The position numbers and the translations under genes were made by a program. A model generated the notes under the pieces. The model did no database searches and was not told the DNA's origin. It saw only the letters and a list, made by a program, of their open reading frames with translations. A stretch of DNA of 64,000 bases. It comes from Deuterostichococcus epilithicus. Taxonomy: Eukaryota; Chlorophyta; Trebouxiophyceae; Prasiolales; Stichococcaceae. Of this stretch, positions 21,675-31,096 are shown in pieces. The number at the start of each line of letters is the position of its first letter. Within the stretch, counting starts at the first letter, position 1. The stretch spans positions 1 through 64,000 of the forward strand of contig JAVTLE010000003.1 of the NCBI GenBank assembly GCA_033439295.1, given 5' to 3'.

Positions 21675-24600
21675 ATGGCCGAGCTGCGGGCTAGTCTGCC
21701 AGAGGCAGTTACCTTGCATCCGCCAGTGTCCAACGGCAACGCAGGCTCAGATCCGTTTCTGCTCCACTTTCCGACAGGATTTGAGCCCGACGAGCGTGAC
21801 AATGTCACGTGGAAGGTGCGCACACAGCAGCGCATGCTGACTACGCCGCCGCACGCGATGTCTGTCGGTGGTATGCAACCCAGCTATGGCCGGCATCCAA
21901 CGCAGTTTGCTGGCCCGCGCAGATCTATCGGCACAGATTCCTGCCCGGCGAGCACGTGCTGGTGGCTGAGACTCCGCACGCCGACTTTGTGGGACACACC
22001 CATGGCGCCGACCGCTCCGGGCCGCCGGCATGCGTGTGAGATCCGGCTGTGCATAACAATCAACCGCATTGGTGTGCTGCCCGCTGCCAACAACTGGCGT
22101 CACGGACCAGGCCTCGCTGCATGGCACACGCACCAGTGGTGGGCCGGCCCATGGCTCGGGGCATTGCTACACTCCCACTGCCTCGCTTCGAGATCGTCCT
22201 TTCCGGATCCTCCTGCCTTTGCAGCGATGGAAGCCCACCCAAGGGCCTCGAGCACACACGACCGTGTGCCCCCCTCCGCCCGCAGGTATGCCGTCGGGCA
22301 CCTGGACCTGAGCGGCGGGGGCGGCGGCGGACAAGGCGGCATGACCTACCGCCGCACCGAGGGCCAACGCATAGTGCGCATGGAGCCGCGCATCCGCGGC
22401 CTCGAATACGGCCCCACCGCCGCGCCGTACGTGCCCGCGGGCGCGCCGGAGGCCGCCCCTGAGGAGGACGCTAAGGCCGCCCGCCGCGCAGCCACCAAGC
22501 GGCAAGTCCTTGTCACCACCTCGTGCCGTCGGACTGTTGTCGAGCAAGCGCTGGAGGCTGCCCACAAGCGACACGCCAAGGCCGCCCGCCGAGCGGCCAC
22601 CGAGCGGTGAGCGCAGGGCTGGTCTGCGTCGGGCGCCGGCGGCGGGTTCCGACCAGGAACACAGAGGCGTGGCACAAGAGGCGCAGGCGCCGCAGGAGGA
22701 GGGCAATGCCAGGGCCGCGTGGCTTGCGGCCACCGTGCGGCACGGAAGGCGCTGTGCTCCGAGCTCCTGCTGCCTGATTTGCACCAAGTCGCGGGCGTCC
22801 GGCTGCTGTTTGACGGGCGACCGCGCAGCCAGCGGGCTGCTGTCTGACGGCCGCCGCGCCGCCAGGCGATGGGGCGCTGAATCCTGCGGTGCAACATCCT
22901 CATCTGGCTTCACCGCGTGTGGACAATTGGCGCCCCGCAGGCTGGTGGAGCAGTTTGGCAGCACACGGCGCAAGCGGCAGATGGCCAGCAAGGAGATGGC
23001 GGCTGTGGACCCCGACTCCATCCGTGCGTCTCCACCTGTCGACTCCTTGTCTTGCCAGCGATCTTCTTCTCTGTGTTGCCGCCTTGCCACGCCGTGCGCA
23101 CCGCCCTCCATGCTCGCCGCTGTTGCGCTGCTGGCCCACACAGCTGGCGGTCCCTATCAAGACTACAGGCAGAGCAACGCGTGGCGCTGCCGCACCACGA
23201 CGTGCTGAGCTCGATGACATCAGCAGGTGGCAATTGGCGGCGTGTGTCTGCCCGATGGTTGGCAGTCCCGCACGCTTCGCGCCAATGGTGTGAAGCCTGG
23301 CTGCGCCATGCAGGGCCTGCAGCAGCAGGTGACGGTGCTGCTGGAGGTTGCGCACGCGCGGACATCGATCCATGCCTGCCCGGTGGAATGGTTACGCCAG
23401 AACGACTCCTTGTTGCCTGCCTCGCAGAGGATCCAGCAGCAGGTGACAGCGCTGCTGGAGGCGGAGACGGCTTGGTGTCAAAACTGCCCCGTGGATCTCT
23501 TTTCCCCCCAGCCTGGAGATCAGAACCCTAGACTTCAAACCAAAACCAAAATCGAAACCAGAACACGATGCCTCAAACCCAGATGTGCCCAACATGGCTA
23601 TCACGCAGAGGCCTGCTTGCAGAGGACCCGCAGCAGGTGATGGCGCTGCTGGAGGCGGCCGTGCGCAGTCCCCTGCCCGAGAGCAACTTTCTGCCGCGGG
23701 CTCGGCTCCGAGAGTGCTGTCCGCATCAGGAGTGCCCCCGGTGCCATGCTTGCAGAGGACCCGCAGCAGGTGACGGCGCTGCTGGAGGCGGCGCATGCAC
23801 GCGCGGTCGCGGGCGGTACCACCAAGGAGGAGGTGCTGGCGGCGGCCGCGGCGGCACGCAACATCCCGCCGCACCACCCGGAGGCGACGACCGGCGAGGA
23901 GGCCTACAGGTGCTGCCCCACCTAGCTCTCGCGTCTGCTCCTGCCCCCTGGAGTGCAGCCACGCGCAGCCGTGCTTGCAAGCCCTGGGCCGCGGCTGACA
24001 TCCCGCTTGCGGCGGCTCGCGGCATCCTGTCGCACCACCCACGGGCCATCACCGGCGAGGAGGCCTGCATATGCCGCCTGCTGCATGCCCCCGGGGCCGC
24101 GTTTGCGCCTGGAGCTGCACTGTAGCTGTGGCTCCGACCGGCGACATGTGACGCGCGCCGCGCTGTGCTCCGCCATTCAGTGCTCCGCCCTCGCAAAAGG
24201 AGTTCAGGTGCGGGAGATCATGCCGCCGGGCGCGAAGCATGCGCTGCCGCGGTCGCCCTGCTCCTCGCCCACTGCTTGAGCAACACCACCACTGGCTCAG
24301 CACCCTGAACCCTGCGGATGCCGCGTGGTGCAGGCTGCGGGAGATCGTGCCGCCGGGCGCATGGCACGCGCTGAAGCCGGAGGCGCTGGTGTGCGCCGCC
24401 GGGGAGGCGGAGGCGGGCGGCGCTGAGGAGCTGCCGCCCTACGCACGCTCGCGGCTGCGCCTGCTGACGGGCGAGACCCCCCGAGCGGTGAGCGCCAGCT
24501 GAGCACACGCACGGGCGCGGACGCGGGCACGAGCCTGTGCGACTGGGGCGCTGCCAGCAGCCTGGGGTGCACGCTCTGTGGGGCTCGATGGACGGTAGCT

Positions 24601-26479
24601 CAGGTTCCGGACCCAGCAGAGCACGGCGGTGCTGGTGGCATGGCAGAAGGCGATGCGCCTCTCGGCAGCGCGCTGCGGACCCCTCGGATGCAGCAGCAGA
24701 CTGGTCAGTCTTCGCCAAAAGGCGTCAAGTGGACCCGCCACTTCACGTGCACAGGCCTTCGACAGCAGGGCGGAGGCGCAGGGCTGAGGGGGGGCACCGC
24801 GTCCCTGACCGCTCAGATGCCTCGGAGCGCATGCAGCATGTCAAGCATGGAAGCGTTGAAACAACTCCCACGCCTTGTGCATGTGTTCGAAAGGAAGGTC
24901 ATCATGGCGCAGGGCGGGCTGGCAGTGCTGCTGAAGCTGCACAGCCGGGGGGCGACCAGTGACGGTGGACCTTCGCCAACACTGTCCAGGCTTTAAGGAG
25001 CGCTCCGGCTCGTGCCTGCACAGGTGTTCAAGAAGAAGGCCAAGGCGCTGGGCTGGCTGGCAGCGCTGCTGACCATGTACAGCAGCGGGGCGGTGCTTAA
25101 GCTGCGCGGCGGTGGCGGTGTCGCAGGCATCGCCAAGCAGCGCAAGCTGCAGGTGCCCCCTTGCCCCCCCCTCCCGCCACGGGCGGCTGGTGGCTCGTGC
25201 AAACCGGTGCCGCCAGACACTCTGCTGCACGGGCTGATCGATGGCCTCCAAGTCCGGTTTTGCTTGTCCTCAAGCAGTCGTCACGAAACCCTCAAAGCCG
25301 GCTTTATGCTGAGTGCTGGTCCGGCTCTGTCAGGTCGGTGCGTCAGCGAACGCGTCCAGCCACCCTCATCCTGCCACTGCAGCAACCGGTGGTCTGCAGC
25401 TGCCTGCCGCCGGCTCCTGGCGCCACTCGTCACCCAAGTCTCCAATCTGGGCAATGACCAAGTCCTGACCAAGGCGCAGGCGGACGTGCTGGAGGCCATG
25501 CTCGAGCTGTTCTACCAGCGCGGCGCGGGCGACGACGGGGCCGAGACCTTCAGCCGGCCGGAGGCCAAGAAGACGCTCATGCTGCACTACATTTTCGTGA
25601 CGGCGCTGCTGCTGGAAGACTGCCAGCTGGCGCCCGCGCAGGTGGGGGCTATGCTTGCTTCTGGAGGGGTTTGACATGTCCTGTGCTATCGCTGACAGGG
25701 CGCTGAGGCAGAGCCTGTGGCTGTGTCAGTCGCTCGCGTGCCCCTGCCTCCACGTTGACACGGTGCTGTGGGCCCATGATGCGGCAGGCGGTGCCACCAG
25801 CATGGGCAGCAGCGCCATACCCCTCAGCAGGCGGGCCGCGCGGGTTGCGCTGGCGAAATTGGCCTGCTTGTTCCAGCGGCTCACTCCGTTTCGGTATGGC
25901 AGTCAGGGCCTGCAAAGGTGACGGTTTGTGCCGTGCGGTCCGTGCAGTTTGAGGCGCTGCGGTCGCAGCTGGGCATGCGGGCGGGCGAGGTAGCGATGCG
26001 TTTCAGGGAGCTGGGCGCGACCGCCACCCCCATCAAGCTCGCCGGCAGGTATGCGTGTTTGCGCAGATCTCTGATAGCATGTCGCAACAGCAATGCAAGA
26101 CGGCTTCCACCTGCTTTTGTGTCTGGCGCCCAGCATTGCGGGATCAATCGGCATACGCCTGGTGTGTGCGGCTGCGCCCTGCGCCGCACTCGCCTTCCGC
26201 TCAACACCTGACGTCAGAACTGCGAGATGCTAGGTGCACGGCTCAGTTTGTTCATGGTTCAAGCATATGGATGTGTGCAGACGAACCGCAGCTGAGATTT
26301 AAGCTGCTGTCTCAGGCCCCTTCGATGCAGCTGTCATTTCCCTGTGCAGCGCCAGCAAGGACATGCGGCAGTACCATGTGGCCCTGCTTCCGCCCGACGC
26401 TAGCACCCCGCTAGAGCAGCGTACCCTGAACGATGCCTTCCCCAAGTTCAAAACCGGGCGCAAGGGTGGCGGCCGATGA
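21675..26479 (+). CDS. RPA49: DNA-directed RNA polymerase I subunit RPA49 (PAF53-like)
   Basis: Subunit of RNA polymerase I, acting in the nucleolus in rRNA transcription; with RPA34 it forms a TFIIF-like module and its C-terminal tandem winged helix binds DNA. Exons: 21675-21815, 21923-22035, 22286-22501 (or 22606), 22941-23023, 23756-23909, 24334-24487, 25024-25152, one or two between about 25190 and 25641, 25948-26048, 26350-26479. N-terminal dimerisation-type part: DPFLLHFPTGF, VAETPHADFVGHTHG, YAVGHLDL, RIVRMEPRIRGLEY. The middle signature LVEQFGSTRRKRQMASKE is very close to RPA49 proteins. The C-terminal part has VSNLGNDQVLTKAQADVLE, KKTLMLHYIFVTALLLEDCQ, FEALRSQLGM and a basic tail. 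Length about 480 residues, in family range. The ATG at 21675 was chosen because it starts the first conserved block; an in-frame ATG at 21651 is possible. Introns are full of duplicated exon edges. Confidence 0.82.
22460..22745 (+). repeat. duplicated exon-3 end and donor site of RPA49 (three copies)
   Basis: The stretch encoding DAKAARRAATKR with its donor (22470-22507, CG|GCAAGT) recurs 105 bases later (22575-22612, CG|GTGAGC) and, more decayed, near 22700-22745 (CG|GCACGG). The first two are in the same frame with no stop between them, so use of the second donor would add exactly 35 residues. Confidence 0.8.
23296..23803 (+). repeat. four copies of an RPA49 acceptor plus exon start
   Basis: An acceptor followed by codons for DPQQVTALLEAAHARA occurs at about 23310, 23420, 23615 and 23752. 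The last copy (exon starting 23756) continues into conserved coding sequence and has the right phase. The earlier three keep the CAGCAGGTGACGGCGCTGCTGGAGG-like core but then decay. Confidence 0.85.
23999..24376 (+). repeat. duplicated donor edge and acceptor edge inside one RPA49 intron
   Basis: At 23999-24070 lies a decayed copy of the preceding exon's end (CACCAC..GGGCCATCACCGGCGAGGAGG against 23868-23906). At 24200-24245 lies a copy of the next exon's start (GGGAGATCATGCCGCCGGGC against 24337-24376). Thus both edges of this intron have been duplicated. Confidence 0.75.
24705..25080 (+). repeat. three copies of the RPA49 exon edge encoding VFKKKAKALG
   Basis: The functional acceptor and exon start at 25024 (VFKKKAKALGWLAALL). 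A copy at about 24886-24950 reads VFERKVIMAQGGLAVLLKL. A more decayed one at about 24706-24730 reads VFAKRR. Both upstream copies lie in the intron. Confidence 0.7.
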
Positions 26480-26967
26480 GGGAGGCAGGGGGAGATGGCT
26501 TCACTGTGGCTGGCGGTTGCGACAGGAACGGCCATCGCCGCAACAGAGAATATCTCTGACTTTGTGTTTGGCAGAGTCGCTGTTCGTGGCAGCAGGATGT
26601 TGGTGCGCTGACCTAAGGCCCTCTCGCATGCGACGTCAGCTTTCAGAGTGCAGGCCCGCCCAAATGCAACTCATGTGCGTTGCTTGACTCGCCGCTCAAC
26701 ATTCGTTGATCGAACGTGGAACACACTCACGCATCCTTCCACCAACACCCATACATCGGAAACAGGACCTCGCTGAATTTCGGCAGAGCAACTGGCCTTC
26801 GAAGAAAGTCTTGCCGGTGCCGCAGCCACTGAGTCACTGGCTGGCTGGCGAAGCCTGCTTCGCACAGATTCGAATTCTTGTGGCAGTCCAGTGAACGAGA
26901 CGGGACATCACAACTCCACAACGGTAGCCATATATGAGCGCGCCGGTGCGCAGGAACGGCCACCTTG
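26480..26967. promoter_or_regulatory. RPA49-NME7 intergenic region with TATA-like box
   Basis: About 490 bases with no supported exon. A CATATATGAG element at about 26929-26938 lies roughly 30 bases before the first candidate NME7 ATG (26968), consistent with a core promoter very close to the coding start. No other site recognised. Confidence 0.35.
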
Positions 26968-29900
26968 ATGCAGCCAACGGAGATGACTCAGTTAGTCGGA
27001 AGCTGATCAGGCAGCCTTCTGCGGTCGCAGAATGAGGCCGAAGAAGGCCGCCGCTTTGCAGACAACACCGAATGGCAGGACATGGTGTCGCGCATGGCAA
27101 AGCCGCTCACGCTGCTGCACTGGCCGCATCCCCAGGAAGTCGAGCTGGTGGGGAGGCTGGTTTGAGACAAAAGACGCTCGAGCGCGGGCTGTGGCTCCAC
27201 TGACGCTGAACTCACGCTTCCAAACCTGCATGCCTGGAGCATTTGCCATGACTTCCGGTCCGCGATGCCAAGAGCGCTGCACGCCCAATCATGTGAGGTT
27301 CTGTCGCCGTCTCAGATCGACCCCGTCAAGCGCAGAACTTTCCTGAAGCGGCTGCAGTGCCATGGCGGCGTCGGAGTGGGGCCGCTGTGGCCAGGCGCCT
27401 CTGTCGTCGTTTCGTCATATCGCAGCGGCTGCAGGTCCTGACGCCAGCTGACGCCGCGACACGGGCGGCGCTTGCTGCGGCGCCCACCACCAGGTGAACA
27501 AACACACTGCTTCAGGCTCCTCACGCCACTGGAAGGAATGACCCCTGCTTCCGCTCCCTCGAGTCAGGGACATGCAGCATGTCTGGCGATCACTCCACGC
27601 GTTGGGCGGCAGACTGCTCAGGCTGAGCGGAACGAGTGGACTGGCCAGGCAGGAGTGTGGCCGCCCCCCGCCTCAGGCAAGCACCGCGCAACGCAGGACG
27701 TTTGCGATGGTGAAGCCGGAGACGACGCAACATCTGGGCAAGGTCCTGAGCGCCGCCCAGGCCGCGGGGCTGGCCGTCGTCACCCTGCGCCTCGCGCGCC
27801 TGTCGGCGGACGAGGCGGCGCGGTTCTACGCAGTGCACAGGGACCGGCCCTTCTTCACGAAGCTCCTAGGTGCGCTCTCTTCTGCTTCTCTTCTTTCTCT
27901 TTTGCACAGGCCCTCCGCCACGCGACAGGCAGCAGGCAGGAAGCATGGCTGCTTGCCCTAGATCCTAAAGACCTGCCGCCCGGAGCAGCGACGCCCTGCT
28001 TCGCTGGCGAGATCAGCCGGACATCAGCGCCGTCACTCCGTGCTGATTCCACGTCCTACACGTGAGGTCCTGTCCACATGCCCACCAGACAGCAGGTAAC
28101 TCAAGCCGTACTGAGGCGTATAACCGTCTGTCTGTCGGCGCTGACACATCGCGGCGCTGGCGCTGCAAGGCAGGGCGCATGCCTATGGGGCCTCGCCGAA
28201 CAGAGCAACTCTCGTGCTGCGCAGAGTTCACGACCAGCGGGCCGTTCGTGGCGTGGCAGCTGCAAGGGCGCGGCTGCGGCGCCAGGGCGCCAGACGCTGA
28301 CGGCAGTCTGCCGCTGGATGTCTGCCGCAAAGCTTTGCCGCCCTGACAAGGACACATCGATCCCGACTCGCAGAGTTCGTGACCAGCGGGCCAATCGTGG
28401 CACTGAAGCTAGAAGGCGCAGACGCGGTGGCAGTGTGGCGGCGGCTGCTGGGGCCCACCGATTCGGCTGCGGCGCGGGAGGGGGCGCCCGACTCGCTGCG
28501 CGCCCGCTTCGGCACTGGTGAGTCTCGAGAGCTCTGCATCGTGTGACACGCCTTGCATAACCCACTTAACGTGACCTTAGGCTCAGCCTCGGCAGTGACT
28601 CGACATGCGGGACAAGGCATGGCAGATGGTGCCGAAGGCTGTTGATCGGGTCCAGATCCGCTGAGGAAGGCAGGCTCACCGTGACGCTGGCGTCGTGCGC
28701 CGCAGACAACACCAGGAATGCGTGCCATGGCTTGGACGCGGCGGACACAGCGGCGCATGAGGCCGACTTCTTCTTTGGTGCGACTCCAACAAACAACATA
28801 TGCATCCTGCAGCATATGTGGGACATGGCAGTTGACACACCCTTCAGCCTGTTCACCATGCTGCGCCGTCCGTTGTCTGCAGGCCTCCAAGACTGCATAC
28901 TGCGCTTGCTTGCAAGCAGCATGCAAAGACCCTACACTGCGCCCACGTGCTTTGGCAGGTAGGAGCAGAGGCGCTGGCCGCATCGCCCTGCCGCCCGGGC
29001 TTGACACCACGCTCGCGGTCATCGAGCCCCACGCTGTGGCCGCCGGTTTGGCAGGTGACAGACATCTGGCTGGGAGCGAGAACCTCGTTCATATTGTAAA
29101 CTTGTGGTGACCCTCGTGTTCGTGAGCTCCTGGCAGCAGCGACTCGCTGGGCGACCGGACACACCCCGGTGCAGTCGGGGCGCAGACCGGCACAGCCTCC
29201 TGCTGGGGCCGCAACGCTGCCGCCGTGCAGTCCGGCCCTTGCCAGCTGCGTCTGAAGTCCCACCGCCGGCTCCCTCCGAGAGAGAGCGCCGCCCCCGCCA
29301 CCTTGCAGGCGCCAACATCGAGGCGCTGCAGCGTCGCTTCAGAGTCGTGGCTGCGGAGGCGGTCCGCCTGCGGCTCGGCGAGGCGGAGGAGTTTCATGCA
29401 GTGTACGCCGGCGTGGTGCCGGCACCCGCCTTTGCGGCGATGGTGCAGGAGCTGTCCTCGGGCGGGTGGTTTCTGGTTCGTCTGAGGGACTGTCTGCACT
29501 GGCTGTATTGCTGCAAACGCAAGGAGCATCTTCGTCCCGAGGAAACATCGGCGCATGGCTGGCGATATGATGCCTGTGCTGCTGCTGGCCGTCTTGTCTG
29601 CCCAGCCTGTCCCTGGAGACTGGGTGGTGCGCTTGCAAGGTGAGCAGGGCTGCTGCCATCGCGTCGATCAGGCCTGGCGATCGCCCTGGCGCTGACATGG
29701 CACGAGGGTGACGGCGCGCTACCCGGCGGCGCAAACCTGGTGGACGCTCTCAGGTGGGGAGCAAGTAGATGTGCAGCTGTCAGATGCGTGCAGTCTGGCT
29801 CTGAACATTGCACAGACGCGATGCCGTGCCGAATTGATGCAAGGGGCCCCAGGGAGGCATGCTAGGCATGCACATACCTGCGCATAAAGCCTAGCGTTCG

Positions 29901-30232
29901 ACATGGAGGTCCCCCAGCATGCATGCCAGCAGATGCATGGTGAGAACATGTGCGCAGGAGACATAATTCTGCAATCTGATGCCAGCTTGAGCCGTGCGAG
30001 TGCACGTGCAGAACGACTGAAAGGCAGCTGAAAGAAAAATGTTGGTGGCCGTTGGTGTATCTTGCGTAGGGATGTGGCTGGCCCGGCGGACGCGGAGGTG
30101 GCACGCGCCGTGGCGCCCGGCAGCCTGCGGGCGAGCTTTGGCGCCGCCGGCGCGCGGAACGCTGTGCATCATGTCACGGACCTCCCGCAGGATGGGCGCC
30201 TGGAGGCCAGCATCTTCTTCGGCGATCCGTGA
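26968..30232 (+). CDS. NME7: NME7-type protein: DM10 domain plus two nucleoside diphosphate kinase domains
   Basis: NME7 is an axonemal/centrosomal NDP-kinase-family protein found as an inner-microtubule protein in cilia and with gamma-tubulin complexes. DM10 domain: FADNTEWQDMVSRM ... PLTLLHWPHPQEVELV (about 27040-27150), then VKRRTFLKRL (from 27316) and RLQVLTPADAATRAAL (from 27426). NDK-A: RTFAMVKPETTQHLGKVL (from about 27699), EFVTSGPIVALKLEG (28373), NACHGLDAADTAAHEADFFF (28717) with the active-site His kept. NDK-B: TTLAVIEPHAVAAGLAG (29005), AEEFHAVYAGVVP, then NAVHHVTDLPQDG and the TGA at 30230-30232. The usual catalytic Lys of the KPH motif is Glu in NDK-B, so B may be inactive. Problems: the 5' exon is uncertain (ATG 26968 needs a 36-base intron), and DM10 needs a frame change at about 27410-27425 (error or very small intron). 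Confidence 0.78.
28213..28420 (+). repeat. duplicated acceptor and exon start in NME7
   Basis: The exon start encoding EFVTSGPIVALKLEG (from about 28373, after a CGCAG acceptor) is preceded by a copy at about 28222 reading EFTTSGPFVAWQLQG, also after CGCAG. Spacing is about 151 bases. The upstream copy is followed by unrelated sequence and lies in the intron. Confidence 0.75.
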
Positions 30233-31096
30233 GCGTCATGCTGCAGCGAATCGGCTGCGCTTGCCGTGAGACCTTGGGTCGCTTTGGCAGCTCCGCCTGT
30301 TAAAACAAAGAAACCCCCATTCCCTTCCGTGTGCCCCATCCGCTCTGTGAGCTTGCTGCGCCGAAATTGAGAGGCGACTGTGAGCCATGAACGGTAGTAC
30401 CTACGCACCTTCAGCAGCAGAGTGGGCATGAAGACTGCTTGGGACAACAAATAGCTGCGCACCAAGGCTGAGAGCGTTTTCTGTCTTCAAAGAGCTGTGG
30501 TTGTGTCATTGCATTTTGCTATAGCTAGAGGTAGAGGCACTCGGCAGGAGCTGTGCTTGTTCAAGCCAAGGAGACGCATTTCTGATGTCTGCTCGAACGG
30601 GAATCAGAGGAAACAAGGCGGAACATCGACAAATACTCGCGGTCGGCTTTCTTGCTGCTGACAACGAATATGCTGCATTGAATGAAAGTTGGGGGCGGCA
30701 CCGGCAGATGCAAGCCACTGGTAGTGTGTCACCGCGGAGCCGCAGCTGTCCACCAGTTGAGTGCCGCAGCATGCCAGGACATCTAGCTCTGCATATCGTC
30801 ATCGTCAAAGGTTCTGCAAGCCGAGGCTGGAGTATAGTATCCACTCAGGTTGCGGCGGCTGGCAAGCTGCACCCTGCGTGCCTGCTGGCCTAACAGGTCC
30901 AGCGTCCAACCTCATTGGTCGATGCAGCTGGTGCTGAGGCTGCGCCGTCAGAGCCCTGATTGATATAAACACCGGCCGCTCACCGTCCTGCCGCTCACCA
31001 TGACAGCAGCTGCGCCGACTCCAGGGAGCACAGGCACCCCCCGCTGCCGCCTACTGCCAGCATGCTGCAAGCCCCCCGAGGCCAGGGAGCCGCTGT
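30233..31096. other. convergent intergenic region between NME7 and the SAPS gene
   Basis: Both flanking genes end here. Open frames up to 112 codons exist (for example 30506-30844, minus) but have no recognisable features. The stretch probably contains the two 3' untranslated regions. Confidence 0.35.

Noticed and set aside
22167-24303. Long minus-strand frames over the RPA49 gene
   Set aside because: They run through both conserved RPA49 exons and introns on the other strand and have no recognisable domain.
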